This document shows positions 34,820 through 44,243 of a stretch of DNA of 64,000 nucleotides, piece by piece. Each line of letters opens with the position of its first letter. The stretch's first letter is position 1. The stretch covers positions 44,115-108,114 of the forward strand of contig CAJTOT010000007.1 of NCBI GenBank assembly GCA_910577935.1. The letters run 5' to 3'. Position numbers and translations under genes: made by a program. The notes beneath the pieces are model-generated. The model was not told the origin of the DNA, did no database searches, and was given only the letters and a program-made list of their open reading frames with translations. The stretch comes from an uncultured Hungatella sp. Its GTDB lineage: Bacteria > Bacillota > Clostridia > Lachnospirales > Lachnospiraceae.

Positions 34820-36226
34820 TCAAGTTACCGTGGCCCTGGGCAGTGTGAAGATGAATTCCGTTCCCACTCCTTCGGTGCTGATCACGTCGATGGTCTCGCC
34901 GTGGTTCTGGATGATCTCCTTGACAATGGCAAGCCCAAGCCCGGTTCCTCTCTTGTCTTTTCCGCGGGACTGGTCGGTCTTGTAGAACCGCTCCCAGATC
35001 TTTTTCAGGCTTCCTTTTGGGATGCCGATGCCCGTGTCCTTCACGGAGACAAAGGCCTTCTCGTACTTTACGGTAGTCTGGATATAAATTACCGAGTCGG
35101 AGTGGCTGAACTTGATGGCATTGTCGATGAGGTTGTAGAGCACCTGCTGGATTTTTCCAAGGTCCGCGTAGACCAAGGTGATATTCTCCGAAAATGTCAG
35201 GTCAAGAACGATATTTTTAGAGTCGCAGGTGCCTTCGAAGGAGGCTGAGGTGTCCTTGATTACCCGGTTGATGTCAAAGTTGGTTCTGGAGAGATATCCC
35301 TTGCTGTCCAGGGAATTTAAAGTCAGCAGTCCCTGGGTCAGCTTGTTTAATCGGTCGGTCTCGGATATGACCCGGTTTAAGTATTTTTCATACATCTCAG
35401 GCGGTATGGTGCCGTCCAGAATGGCCTCCAGATACCCTTTGATGGAGGTGAGAGGGGACCGGAAATCATGGGAGATGTTGGCGATAAAGGTTCTCTGGTA
35501 CTCTTCCATCTTATCCAGCTCATCGGACATATAGTTTAAGGTGGCTGCCAGATATCCCATCTCGTCCTGGGTGTGGATGGTGGTCTTGTACTTGAGATTG
35601 CCTTCCGCATACTGGTTGGCAGCCTCCGTAATCTTTTTCAGAGGAAAGTACACAGTCTTTGTAAACACCAGGAGAATGATGAGGGACAGGGCAAATATAA
35701 TGCCGGAGATAATATACAGGAGATTTAAAAATCCGTCTCTGGCAGTCTGGACATGCCTCATGGGCAGATGGATAAGGACATAGCCGTAGGTCATGTAATT
35801 GCCTGTGATAGGCGCCAGAACCGACATTACCTCCTCTGTGAAGCAGTCATTGTAGTTCCCGACGGCATAAGGCCTGTTGCCGCTGAACACAGGGTCAAAG
35901 TCGGCAATTACCTCTCCGGCTCTTGCGGAATGGTTGCTGTCCACCACGATGGTTCCCCGGTTGTTCACCACCCAGACCTCAGCCTTTAAGTAGGTGGCCA
36001 CCGCCTCCAGCTGCGGATAGGCGGAGTTGATGTTTATGTTGCGTCCTTTATACACCTGGCTGTATCGGGAGGCCAGGAGCCTGGCTTCGTCGTAGAGGGT
36101 CTCCGCCTCCTGGCTGATGAGCTGGTTGTAAGTCATCTCCGAGGCCGTGGTGGCGATGACAAAGAAGCCCAGGATTCCGAAAACCAGATACCCAAGTATA
36201 AATTTGTAGTAGAGTGAATGTTTCAT
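34820..36226 (-). CDS. Sensor histidine kinase with HAMP domain
   Basis: 468-residue membrane sensor. N-terminal membrane segment (about 9-27), an extracytoplasmic sensing domain of about 130 residues, second membrane segment (about 165-188), HAMP, then the dimerisation domain with FIANISHDFRSPLTSIKGYL (phospho-accepting His in SHDFRSP) and the ATPase domain with NLIDNAIKFS, DTGIGIP and GTGLGLAIVKEI. Its start lies 6 bp after the response regulator stop, so the pair is an operon. The signal is not identifiable; relatives respond to envelope stress or antimicrobial peptides. Confidence 0.93.
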   Translation of the reverse strand: MKHSLYYKFILGYLVFGILGFFVIATTASEMTYNQLISQEAETLYDEARLLASRYSQVYKGRNININSAYPQLEAVATYLKAEVWVVNNRGTIVVDSNHSARAGEVIADFDPVFSGNRPYAVGNYNDCFTEEVMSVLAPITGNYMTYGYVLIHLPMRHVQTARDGFLNLLYIISGIIFALSLIILLVFTKTVYFPLKKITEAANQYAEGNLKYKTTIHTQDEMGYLAATLNYMSDELDKMEEYQRTFIANISHDFRSPLTSIKGYLEAILDGTIPPEMYEKYLNRVISETDRLNKLTQGLLTLNSLDSKGYLSRTNFDINRVIKDTSASFEGTCDSKNIVLDLTFSENITLVYADLGKIQQVLYNLIDNAIKFSHSDSVIYIQTTVKYEKAFVSVKDTGIGIPKGSLKKIWERFYKTDQSRGKDKRGTGLGLAIVKEIIQNHGETIDVISTEGVGTEFIFTLPRATVT

Positions 36227-36232
36227 AAGATA

Positions 36233-36943
36233 TCAGCGCTTCACCTCAAATTTGTAGCCGATGCCCCACACGGTGGTCAGGGCCCAGTTGGAGTTGTCCT
36301 TGATCTTCTCCCGGAGCCGCTTGATATGTACATCCACGGTGCGGGTGTCGCCGATGTACTCGTAGCCCCAGATGTGGTCTAAAAGCTGCTCCCTGGTAAA
36401 GACCTGGTTGGGGGAGGCGGCGAGGAAATATAAAAGCTCCAGCTCCTTAGGCGGCATCTCCACGGAGCGCCCGCCGTAAGTTACGGAATAGTTGGTCAGG
36501 TTCACTACCAGGTCCGGGTACTCCACATATTCTCCCTGCTGGTCGGAGCCGGGCTGGGCAGACGCCGGGACCGCGTGATAGCGGCGGAGCACCGCCTTTA
36601 CCCGGGCTACCAGTTCCTTGGAGTCAAAAGGCTTAATCATGTAGTCGTCGGCGCCAAGTTCCAGACCCAGCACCTTGTCAAAGATTTCTCCTTTGGCGGA
36701 CAGCATGATAATAGGCACCTGAGAGGTAGCCCGGAGCTCTCTGCACACCTGGTATCCGTCGATGCCCGGAAGCATCAGGTCCAGCAGGATGATGTTGGGC
36801 TTGAAGTCCGGAAATACGCGGAGAGCCTCCTCCCCGTCATTTACAATCAAGGTTTCGTAACATTCTTTTATGAGATAAAGGGAGATCAGTTCCGCGATAT
36901 TCACATCGTCATCGACAATAAGCACTCGCTGTTTTTCTGCCAT
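36233..36943 (-). CDS. OmpR-family response regulator
   Basis: 236-residue regulator. Receiver domain with acidic DDDVN, the phosphorylated Asp in IILLDLMLPG, and KPF Lys; the C-terminal winged helix has FTREQLLDHIWGYEYIGDTRTVDVHI. It partners the adjacent sensor kinase. GGAGG before MAEKQ supports ATG 36943 over the in-frame upstream ATG at 36985. mutS2 ends 54 bp upstream on the same strand. Confidence 0.94.
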   Translation of the reverse strand: MAEKQRVLIVDDDVNIAELISLYLIKECYETLIVNDGEEALRVFPDFKPNIILLDLMLPGIDGYQVCRELRATSQVPIIMLSAKGEIFDKVLGLELGADDYMIKPFDSKELVARVKAVLRRYHAVPASAQPGSDQQGEYVEYPDLVVNLTNYSVTYGGRSVEMPPKELELLYFLAASPNQVFTREQLLDHIWGYEYIGDTRTVDVHIKRLREKIKDNSNWALTTVWGIGYKFEVKR

Positions 36944-36997
36944 TTGTTTATCCTCCGAGTTAATGAATCTGCCGCCGAACGGCATAGGCGGGAATGG

Positions 36998-39382
36998 TTA
37001 CTTGAAAACAACAATGGTGACGCCGGAGTCGCCTTCTCCGAACTCGCCCAGGCGGAACTCCTTTACATACTTCAGCTTTTTCAGTTTCTTGTGAACGGCA
37101 GTCCTGAGAGCGCCGGTTCCCCGGCCATGCACCACCCGCACCTGGGGAAGGCGGGCCAGGTAAGCGTCGTCTAAATATTTGTCCAGCTGGGGGACGGCCT
37201 CGTCTGTGGTCATGCCGATGAGATTGATCTCAGGGGATACGGAGAAGGACTTGGACATCTTAATCTTGCCGCCGCCGGTCTTCTGCTTTTGGCTGCCGCC
37301 TGTTTTTGCCTCGGCGCCGGCCGTGTCCTCCGCCATTTCCAGGTCTTTTATGTTAACCTGGGAACGGAGGATTCCCATCTGGACATAGAGATCTCCTTTG
37401 GCGTTGGGGAGGGTGCTGACCGTTCCCACCATATTCAGGGAGAGCACTTTCACCGTGTCTCCTATCTGCAGGGTCTTGGCGGAAAGGGTTTTCTTCGGAC
37501 CTTTTGCCTTTACCGTCAGCTTCTGGTCCACCTGGTTCATCTTTTCCCGCAGCCGGGCGCGCTCTGCCTCCAGCTCCCGGCTGACGCCGGATGCCGAGGC
37601 GAGGCGGTTGATGTTTTTGATAGTCTGGTCCGCAGTCTCCTTGGCCTCTCTGAGGATGCGCTGGGCCTCTTCGTTTGCCTGGCGGAGAAGCTTATCCTTT
37701 CTCTGGTCCAGCCGTTCTTCCTTCTGGGAGAGGCGGGCGCGCAGCTTGGCGGCCTCCTCCTTGTAGATCCTGATTTCCTCCTGCTCTTTCTCGATGGTAA
37801 GCCTGCTCTCCTCCAGGTGGGCGATGAGGTCTTCGAAGGTCTCATCGTTGGCTTCCAGGTGATTTCTGGCGTCCTCAATGATAAAATCAGGCAGCCCCAG
37901 TTTCTTTGAGATGGCGAAGGCGTTGCTCTTGCCGGGGATGCCGATGAGAAGCCGGTAGGTGGGCTGCAGATTCTCCACGCTGAACTCGCAGCAGGCATTT
38001 TCCACGCCGGGAGTGGTGAGGGCGTAGACCTTCAGCTCGCTGTAGTGGGTAGTGGCCATGGTGCGGCACTTCATGTTGTGGAGAAAGTTCAACACGGCGA
38101 TGGCGAGTGCGGCGCCTTCTGTCGGGTCCGTGCCTGCCCCCAGCTCGTCGAACAGGCACAGGGAGCGGCTGTCCGCCTGGTCCAAGATGGAAACAATGTT
38201 GGTCATGTGGGCAGAGAATGTGCTCAGGCTCTGCTCAATGCTCTGCTCGTCTCCGATATCCGCGAATACATCCCGGAACACTGCCAGCTCGGAACCGTCA
38301 AAGGCGGGAATGTGAAGCCCTGCCTGTCCCATGAGGGTGAAGAGGCCTACGGTCTTTAAGGACACCGTCTTTCCGCCGGTGTTGGGCCCCGTGACGATGA
38401 GAAGGTCAAACTCTTTTCCCAGGTGGATGTTGATGGGCACCACCTTTGCCGGGTTCAGAAGGGGATGGCGGCCTTCCTTGATGTTGATGTACCCGCTGGC
38501 GTTGAACACAGGCTGGCTGCACTTGTAATGTCTGGCCAGAGCAGCTTTGGCGAAGACGAAATCCAGTGTGGCGAGAAGCTCCTGATTCATCTTGATCTCC
38601 TCGGTGAAGGGCGCGGTCTGATTGCTCAAGTCCGCCAGGACAGCCTCGATCTCTTTCTTTTCCTGAACTTCCAGTTCCCGAAGCTCATTGTTCAGCTGAA
38701 CCACCGCCATGGGCTCAATGAACAGGGTGGAGCCGGTGGAAGACTGGTCATGAACCATGCCGGCGACCTGGTTCTTGTATTCAGCCTTGACCGGAAGGCA
38801 GTAGCGGCCGTCCCGCATGGTGACCACGGCGTCCTGGAGATATGTCCGGTTGGAGTTGAGAATGGAGTTCAGCTGGGTGTGGACGCGGTCGCTGATCACC
38901 TTCATGGAACGCCGCACATGGCGGAGCCCGGGGCTGGCGTCATCGCTGATCTCGTCTTCCGAGAGTATGCAACGCTTGATCTCCGTATTCAGAGGCGTCA
39001 AAGGTTCCAGAAGGCGGAAGGTCTCCTCCAGAGAATCATCTGGAAGCTCTGACTCCTCGTGGCGGCCGTAGGCCTTGGCCCTGGCGGCTATGGTCAGGAT
39101 GCCGCTGACGGCCAGAAGCTCGGTGATGCCCAGAGAGCTGCCGATCTCAAGGCGCTTTAAAGAGTCCTTCACATCTCTTAAGCCGGAAAAAGAGATACTG
39201 CCTTTCTGGCGCACTCTGGTGAGGGCGTCGGCGGTCTCGGTCTGGGTCCGGCAAATCTCCCTTATGTCAACAGAAGGCAGCAGATCCCTGCACAGCTGCC
39301 GCCCGAGAGGCGAGGAGGCGTACTCCTGAAGCTGGGAGATAATTTTGTCATATTCTAAAGTCTTTAATGATTTTTTGTTCAT
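36998..39382 (-). CDS. mutS2: MutS2 family DNA/ribosome-associated ATPase
   Basis: 794-residue MutS2 protein. It has the MutS core and ATPase (Walker A GPNTGGKTVSLKTVG, Walker B LCLFDELGAGTDP, TTHYSELK), a long charged coiled coil (about 510-625), a KOW-like segment and a C-terminal Smr endonuclease-type domain with VVHGRGTGALR. In Firmicutes MutS2 suppresses homologous recombination and has been linked to rescue of collided ribosomes. AAAGGAT fits ATG 39382, which begins MNKKSLKTLEYDKI; an in-frame upstream ATG (39415) is not preferred. Confidence 0.95.
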   Translation of the reverse strand: MNKKSLKTLEYDKIISQLQEYASSPLGRQLCRDLLPSVDIREICRTQTETADALTRVRQKGSISFSGLRDVKDSLKRLEIGSSLGITELLAVSGILTIAARAKAYGRHEESELPDDSLEETFRLLEPLTPLNTEIKRCILSEDEISDDASPGLRHVRRSMKVISDRVHTQLNSILNSNRTYLQDAVVTMRDGRYCLPVKAEYKNQVAGMVHDQSSTGSTLFIEPMAVVQLNNELRELEVQEKKEIEAVLADLSNQTAPFTEEIKMNQELLATLDFVFAKAALARHYKCSQPVFNASGYINIKEGRHPLLNPAKVVPINIHLGKEFDLLIVTGPNTGGKTVSLKTVGLFTLMGQAGLHIPAFDGSELAVFRDVFADIGDEQSIEQSLSTFSAHMTNIVSILDQADSRSLCLFDELGAGTDPTEGAALAIAVLNFLHNMKCRTMATTHYSELKVYALTTPGVENACCEFSVENLQPTYRLLIGIPGKSNAFAISKKLGLPDFIIEDARNHLEANDETFEDLIAHLEESRLTIEKEQEEIRIYKEEAAKLRARLSQKEERLDQRKDKLLRQANEEAQRILREAKETADQTIKNINRLASASGVSRELEAERARLREKMNQVDQKLTVKAKGPKKTLSAKTLQIGDTVKVLSLNMVGTVSTLPNAKGDLYVQMGILRSQVNIKDLEMAEDTAGAEAKTGGSQKQKTGGGKIKMSKSFSVSPEINLIGMTTDEAVPQLDKYLDDAYLARLPQVRVVHGRGTGALRTAVHKKLKKLKYVKEFRLGEFGEGDSGVTIVVFK

Positions 39383-39506
39383 ATTATAAATCCTTTCAAC
39401 GGGGTGAGGACACACTTACCCTTAAGTATATCACAAAACAGAAGGATTAAGTGGGTTTTTTTCTTAATTTTGAAGATTTGATTGATTTTAATTTAACATA
39501 GTGTTA

Positions 39507-39522
39507 GACTGTAGGTACAGTC
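39507..39522. promoter_or_regulatory. Perfect dyad operator-like site
   Basis: GACTGTA and TACAGTC separated by GG form a 7-bp-arm dyad between mutS2 and the flavoprotein gene, resembling sites used by MerR-type regulators. On the plus strand a TTAACA-N17-TACAGT promoter would overlap it; on the minus strand TTGGGA-N20-TATGTT straddles it. Which gene it controls is unclear. Confidence 0.45.
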
Positions 39523-39569
39523 CCAAGTTAAAAAAACGAAGGGGACTGACCATTTCAGGAGGATATATT

Positions 39570-41468
39570 ATGAGAAAATCAGGCAAGAAACTGATGTCCG
39601 CAGTGATGGCAGGAGTTATGATGCTGTCTCTGGCAGCCTGCGGAGGCCAGGCCGCCGACGCGACTACGGCAGCCGAGACCACGACAGCCGAAACCACCAC
39701 AGCGGCGGAGACCACCACGGCAGCCGAGACTACCGCGGCAGAGACCACAAAAGCCGGGACGGAGGCTGAGGCGGAGACCGCAGAGAACCAGCAGGCTGAC
39801 ATCGTGGTAATCGGAGCCGGCGGAGCAGGAATGACGGCAGCCATCCAGGCAGTCCAGGACGGAGCCACCGATGTGGTGATTCTGGAGAAGATGCCTGTCA
39901 CCGGCGGAAACACTACCCGTTCCACAGGCGGCCTCAACGCGGCCGAGACTCCTTATCAGGAGGCGGACGGGATCGAGGACTCCATCGAACTGTTTGTGGA
40001 AGACACCATGAAAGGCGGCAAGGAGTTAAACGACAAGGAACTGGTGACTGTCATGGCGGAGAACTCCGCGGCGGCAGTGGACTGGGTCAATGAGATCGGC
40101 GGAGACTTAAGCGTGGTAGGCATGTTCGGCGGCGCCAGCGTAAAGCGTATCCACAGACCTACCGATACATCTGCTGTAGGCCCCATGCTGGTAAAGGCTC
40201 TCAACGACAAGGTGGCAGAGCTGAACATTCCGGTGCTTCTTGAGACCAAAGCGGAGAAGATTCTGGTTGACGACAGCGGAAAAGTGTGCGGAGTGACGGC
40301 GACAGACAAGGACGGCGGGGAATTTACCATCGACTGTACGGCAGTGGTGCTGGCTACCGGCGGATTCGGGGCAAACTCCGAGATGGTAGTAGAGTACAAG
40401 CCTGATCTGGCAGGTTTCTGTACCACAAACCACGGCGGCGCTACCGGAGACGGAATTGCCATGGCTAAAGAGCTGGGAGCCGATTTTGTGGATATGGAGC
40501 AGATTCAGACTCATCCCACAGTCAATCCTGACACACAGACCATGTATACAGAAGGCGTGAGAGGAAACGGCGCCATTCTGGTTAATAAAGAAGGAAAACG
40601 TTTTACAGATGAGCTGGGAACCAGGGACGTGGTATCAGCCGCGATTCTGGAGCAGACAGACGGACAGTGCTATCTGGTGTTTGACCAGGCGGTAAGGGAC
40701 AGCCTGGCAGCCATTGAATCTTACATCAAAGCAGGAATCGTCACCGAGGCGGATACCCCGGAGGAACTGGGCGAGGCCATCGGCGTGGACGGAGCGGCTC
40801 TGGCAGAGACTCTGAAGGCCTATGCCGGATATCAGGCAGCAGGCAAGGATGAGGAATTCGGACGTGAGAGCATGGAAGCGCCGCTGGATCAGCCGAAGTA
40901 CTATGCGGCTCTCTGCGCGCCGGCCATCCATCACACCATGGGCGGCGTGAAGATCAACACCGAAACCCAGGTTCTGAAAGAAGACGGAACTCCGATTCCA
41001 GGTTTGTTCGCGGCCGGAGAAGTTACAGGAGGCGTTCACGGAGCCAACCGTCTGGGCGGCAACGCGGTTACTGATATCGTGGTGTTCGGCCGCATCGCCG
41101 GTTCGGCAGCAGAAAGCTATGTGGCAGACAACGGCGGCCACACAGAAGCTGAACTCGTCGCCGCGGAAGGCGGAGAAGAAAGCGGTCCTGCAGTTCAGGG
41201 CAATTACAAGGACGGCGTCTATGAAGGAACCGGCAAGGGCAACAACGGAGACATTACCGTGGAAGTGACTGTAGAAGGCGGAAATATCGTCTCCGTAGTC
41301 TTAAAAGAGCACAGTGAGACTCCCGGAATCTACGAGGCCGCGGAAAAAGGCGTTGTGGAGGCTATTATCAAGAACCAGACTGCCGAGGTTGATACCGTGT
41401 CCAGCGCAACCAACAGCAGCAAGGGAATCATAGAGGCCGTAACGGCGGCTCTCCAGGCAGCTGAATAA
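39570..41468 (+). CDS. Surface flavoprotein reductase: FAD domain plus C-terminal FMN-binding domain
   Basis: 632-residue fumarate reductase/flavocytochrome c-like lipoprotein. N-terminal signal peptide with lipobox LAAC, then a Thr/Ala/Glu repeat linker (TTTAAETTTAAE, about residues 30-70). The FAD-binding domain starts at IVVIGAGGAGMTAA and has GGNTTRSTGG, ATGGFG, HHTMGGV and GEVTGGVHGANRLGGNA, near the FAD site. The C-terminal FMN-binding domain has DTVSSAT, the type of motif that ApbE flavinylates covalently. Such proteins act outside the cell as terminal reductases fed by flavin electron transfer. Substrate unknown. AGGAGG supports ATG 39570. Confidence 0.92.
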   Translation: MRKSGKKLMSAVMAGVMMLSLAACGGQAADATTAAETTTAETTTAAETTTAAETTAAETTKAGTEAEAETAENQQADIVVIGAGGAGMTAAIQAVQDGATDVVILEKMPVTGGNTTRSTGGLNAAETPYQEADGIEDSIELFVEDTMKGGKELNDKELVTVMAENSAAAVDWVNEIGGDLSVVGMFGGASVKRIHRPTDTSAVGPMLVKALNDKVAELNIPVLLETKAEKILVDDSGKVCGVTATDKDGGEFTIDCTAVVLATGGFGANSEMVVEYKPDLAGFCTTNHGGATGDGIAMAKELGADFVDMEQIQTHPTVNPDTQTMYTEGVRGNGAILVNKEGKRFTDELGTRDVVSAAILEQTDGQCYLVFDQAVRDSLAAIESYIKAGIVTEADTPEELGEAIGVDGAALAETLKAYAGYQAAGKDEEFGRESMEAPLDQPKYYAALCAPAIHHTMGGVKINTETQVLKEDGTPIPGLFAAGEVTGGVHGANRLGGNAVTDIVVFGRIAGSAAESYVADNGGHTEAELVAAEGGEESGPAVQGNYKDGVYEGTGKGNNGDITVEVTVEGGNIVSVVLKEHSETPGIYEAAEKGVVEAIIKNQTAEVDTVSSATNSSKGIIEAVTAALQAAE

Positions 41469-41510
41469 AAGAGTGATTCCATAGGGAACGCCCGAGAGGG
41501 CGCATGAGAA

Positions 41511-41553
41511 GCAGCAGTCCGGGGCGGCATCAGCCGCCGGGGCTGCTGTCTTG
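41511..41553 (+). terminator. Terminator of the surface flavoprotein gene
   Basis: An 18-base imperfect inverted repeat, GCAGCAGTCCGGGGCGGC and GCCGCCGGGGCTGCTGT around ATCA, is followed by CTTGG. The GC-rich stem is strong although the T run is poor. Confidence 0.6.
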
Positions 41554-41688
41554 GCATTCTGCGGCCCGGCGCGTCCCGCTTCAGACGGAAAACTGTCGAA
41601 AAACCCTGTAAAATCATTGCCATTCTCAGTCAGTCATGTTAAAATTTCCTTTATAAGGATAAGAGAAGCCGCACAGGGGGAACATACT

Positions 41689-42636
41689 ATGATCAGAATG
41701 GTTGTCAGCGATATGGACGGAACACTTTTGAATAAAAAGGCAGAGATAACCGACGGAAATCTCAAGGCGATTCGCTGCCTTGAGGAGAATCATATAGAAT
41801 TTGTAATCGCGTCAGGAAGAGATTACCGGGGAGTATACACGGTAATCGGAAGATATGGAATAGAATGCGAGGCGATTCTCGGCAACGGGTCCCAGTATGT
41901 GGACCGCCGGGGAGAGCTGCTCATGAGCTGCTATATGAAAAAAGAAGTTGTGCCTGATATTGTGAGAATTTTCCAGGGATTGAAAATTCCCCACATGATC
42001 TTTGCCACCGATGGATTTTTTACCGCAGATGAGCCGGAGGAGGTCAGGAGAGCGTTCATGGAGAGAAGCTGCAGCCGGTTTGGAAGAGGAGAGGAAGACT
42101 TTGACAGAGGCGGAAAGTATGAATATCTGCCGTGCAACCAGCTGCAGAAGATAGAAGACTTCGACGGATTTTTGCGCCATGACCGGGAGATTATGAAAGT
42201 GGAGGCATTTACCACGCCCTGTGGAGAGAGGGCCGCAGGGGAGCAGCAGCTCCGGGAATATGAACTGTCCGGCGGGGAGATGTCAGACGTGAGGACGATC
42301 AACCGCGCCAAGGAACAGCTGAAAGAGATACCTGGGATATCATTTTTATCTTCCTTTGAGGATAATGTGGAGGTTACGGACAAGGATGCCCAGAAGGGAT
42401 ATATTCTGGACAAGGTTATCCGCCAGAAGGGACTTTCCAGGGGAGAGGTGGCAGTGGTCGGAGACGGGATGAACGATTTGTCCATGTTTGAGATTTTTCC
42501 TGATTCCTATGCCCCTTCCAATGCCCAGGAAACCATCAAAGAGATGGCGGGCGAGATTGTGAGCAGCAATGAAGAAGACGGATTCGCCCGGGCGGTTGAC
42601 CGGATATTGGCAAAGAATTTGGCTGCGGCCAAGTAG
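41689..42636 (+). CDS. HAD-superfamily Cof-type phosphatase
   Basis: 315-residue HAD-IIB hydrolase. DMDGTLL contains the nucleophile Asp; ASGRDYRG is motif II; the GDGMNDLSM block is motif IV. A large cap domain lies between. Such enzymes dephosphorylate sugar phosphates, flavin or pyridoxal phosphate. GGGGGAAC places the start at ATG 41689; upstream in-frame sequence to 41551 overlaps the terminator region and is not coding. A second Cof-type gene lies at 60048. Confidence 0.9.
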   Translation: MIRMVVSDMDGTLLNKKAEITDGNLKAIRCLEENHIEFVIASGRDYRGVYTVIGRYGIECEAILGNGSQYVDRRGELLMSCYMKKEVVPDIVRIFQGLKIPHMIFATDGFFTADEPEEVRRAFMERSCSRFGRGEEDFDRGGKYEYLPCNQLQKIEDFDGFLRHDREIMKVEAFTTPCGERAAGEQQLREYELSGGEMSDVRTINRAKEQLKEIPGISFLSSFEDNVEVTDKDAQKGYILDKVIRQKGLSRGEVAVVGDGMNDLSMFEIFPDSYAPSNAQETIKEMAGEIVSSNEEDGFARAVDRILAKNLAAAK

Positions 42637-42671
42637 CAGGCCCAGGCTCGGAGTTGGAGAGGAGAACGTGT

Positions 42672-44120
42672 ATGCCGGATATGAACACCCCTCAGCAGGA
42701 ATCCACTGAAAAACGTCCGTTTATTCGGGAAAAGATCGCAAGGCCGCCTATGACAAGGCGGCAGCTTGTAAAACGGATGGCCGTCTGTCTGTTTATCGCG
42801 GTTTTGGCAGGAGCCTCCGCGGGGGCCGGTTTTGCCGTCGCAAGGCCGCTGGCAGAAAAATATCTGGTGGCGCAGCCCACCCAGGAAAGTGTTTCCGTGA
42901 CCATACCGAAAGATGATCCGGAGTCTTCCCCGGCGGAGACTATGTCCGGCGGTGAGGAAAGCTCCCCCGTGGAGCCGGAGAGCGGGACGGAGGATGGAAC
43001 GGCGGAGGAGACAGCAGAGGGAACAGAGGAGACCGCTGGAGAGAGTCCGGAGTCTGTCCAGGAGACAGAGGAGACCGAGACCTCCACGGAGGAAGAGACA
43101 CAGCCTCTCCGGGAAGTCATACAGGAAGTCATAGACGCATATGAATATAGTTATTCGGCAAAGGATATCAACGCCCTCTATGGGATTCTCTATTCCGTGG
43201 TGAGGGAGGCGGACAAAGGGGTTGTGGAAGTTCACTCTCTCAGACAGGAGACAGACTGGTTTGACAATCCGGTGGAGAGGGCCGGCCTGTTCGCAGGGGT
43301 GGTTATCGCGTCTACAGGCCAGGAACTGCTGATCCTGACACCGGACAGGGCGGTGGAGAACGCGGATTCCATTAAAGTGACCTTCAGAGACGGCGCTCAG
43401 ACAGACGGGATGATCAAGGGAACCGATCCCATATCTGGCATGGCTATTGTGAGCGTGGACACGGGACAGATGGAAGAAAGCACGCTTTTGGACACGGCCG
43501 TGCTGAAGCTGGGCAATTCCTACAGCGCGCGGCAGGGTGATCTGGTGGCGGCCGTAGGCGCCCCGGTGGGGCTGGTTCATTCCAGCGCTTACGGAAGCAT
43601 CTCCTATGTGGTCCGCAACGTGCAGGTGGCTGACGGGGCTGCCAGGCTTTTATATACGGATATCAGAAGCGATGCCGGGTCGGGGACATTTCTGGTCAAC
43701 ATGGAAGGCGAGATTATCGGCTGGGCGTCGGAGGCGTATGATGAAGACGGAACTCAGAATTTCACAGTGGCCATGGGTATCTCTGACTACAAGCCCCTTC
43801 TGGAAAAGATGTCCAACGGACAGCCGATTCCTTATCTGGGCATATACGGGCAGGAAGTCAGTGCTTCCATGACAGAGAGGGGAATTCCCGCAGGAGTCTA
43901 TGTGACCGACTGTGTCCCGGAGGGACCGGCATACAACGCCGGAATACAAAACGGGGATATTATCGTGCGCGTGGGCAATCAGGATATTGTCACTATAAAG
44001 GACTACCAGAATCAGGTGGAGGCCCTGAACCAGGATTCCGTGGTGACTGTTGTGGTTCAGAGGCAGGGAATCGAGGAGTACAAAGAGCTGGAATATCAGG
44101 TGACAGCGGGGGCCAGGTGA
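42672..44120 (+). CDS. HtrA-fold PDZ protein lacking catalytic His and Asp (pseudoprotease)
   Basis: 482 residues. A cytoplasmic N-terminus, membrane segment (about 36-57), a Glu/Thr/Ser-rich linker (about 80-145), a trypsin-like domain (about 175-375) and a PDZ domain (about 385-475). The fold aligns with DegP/HtrA, but in ILTNNHVV the His is Arg226 (ILTPDRAV), and in GTDPxTDLAV the Asp is Gly256 (GTDPISGMAI). Ser337 remains in DAGSGTF. With two triad residues gone, proteolysis is not expected; it may bind unfolded proteins or regulate another protease. ATG 42672 follows GGAGAGGAG; TTG 42654 is rejected. It lies 35 bp after the HAD gene. Confidence 0.85.
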   Translation: MPDMNTPQQESTEKRPFIREKIARPPMTRRQLVKRMAVCLFIAVLAGASAGAGFAVARPLAEKYLVAQPTQESVSVTIPKDDPESSPAETMSGGEESSPVEPESGTEDGTAEETAEGTEETAGESPESVQETEETETSTEEETQPLREVIQEVIDAYEYSYSAKDINALYGILYSVVREADKGVVEVHSLRQETDWFDNPVERAGLFAGVVIASTGQELLILTPDRAVENADSIKVTFRDGAQTDGMIKGTDPISGMAIVSVDTGQMEESTLLDTAVLKLGNSYSARQGDLVAAVGAPVGLVHSSAYGSISYVVRNVQVADGAARLLYTDIRSDAGSGTFLVNMEGEIIGWASEAYDEDGTQNFTVAMGISDYKPLLEKMSNGQPIPYLGIYGQEVSASMTERGIPAGVYVTDCVPEGPAYNAGIQNGDIIVRVGNQDIVTIKDYQNQVEALNQDSVVTVVVQRQGIEEYKELEYQVTAGAR

Positions 44121-44243
44121 CATGCCTGGTTCCGCCTGTTTTCACGGTCTCATGTTCGGGTTCCGGCGCTCCCGTGGAGGAAGAGGGGGTAAGTGAGGCT
44201 TCGGCATTTTTAAGGTAAGCAACAGTTTAGAATGGAGGCAGAG

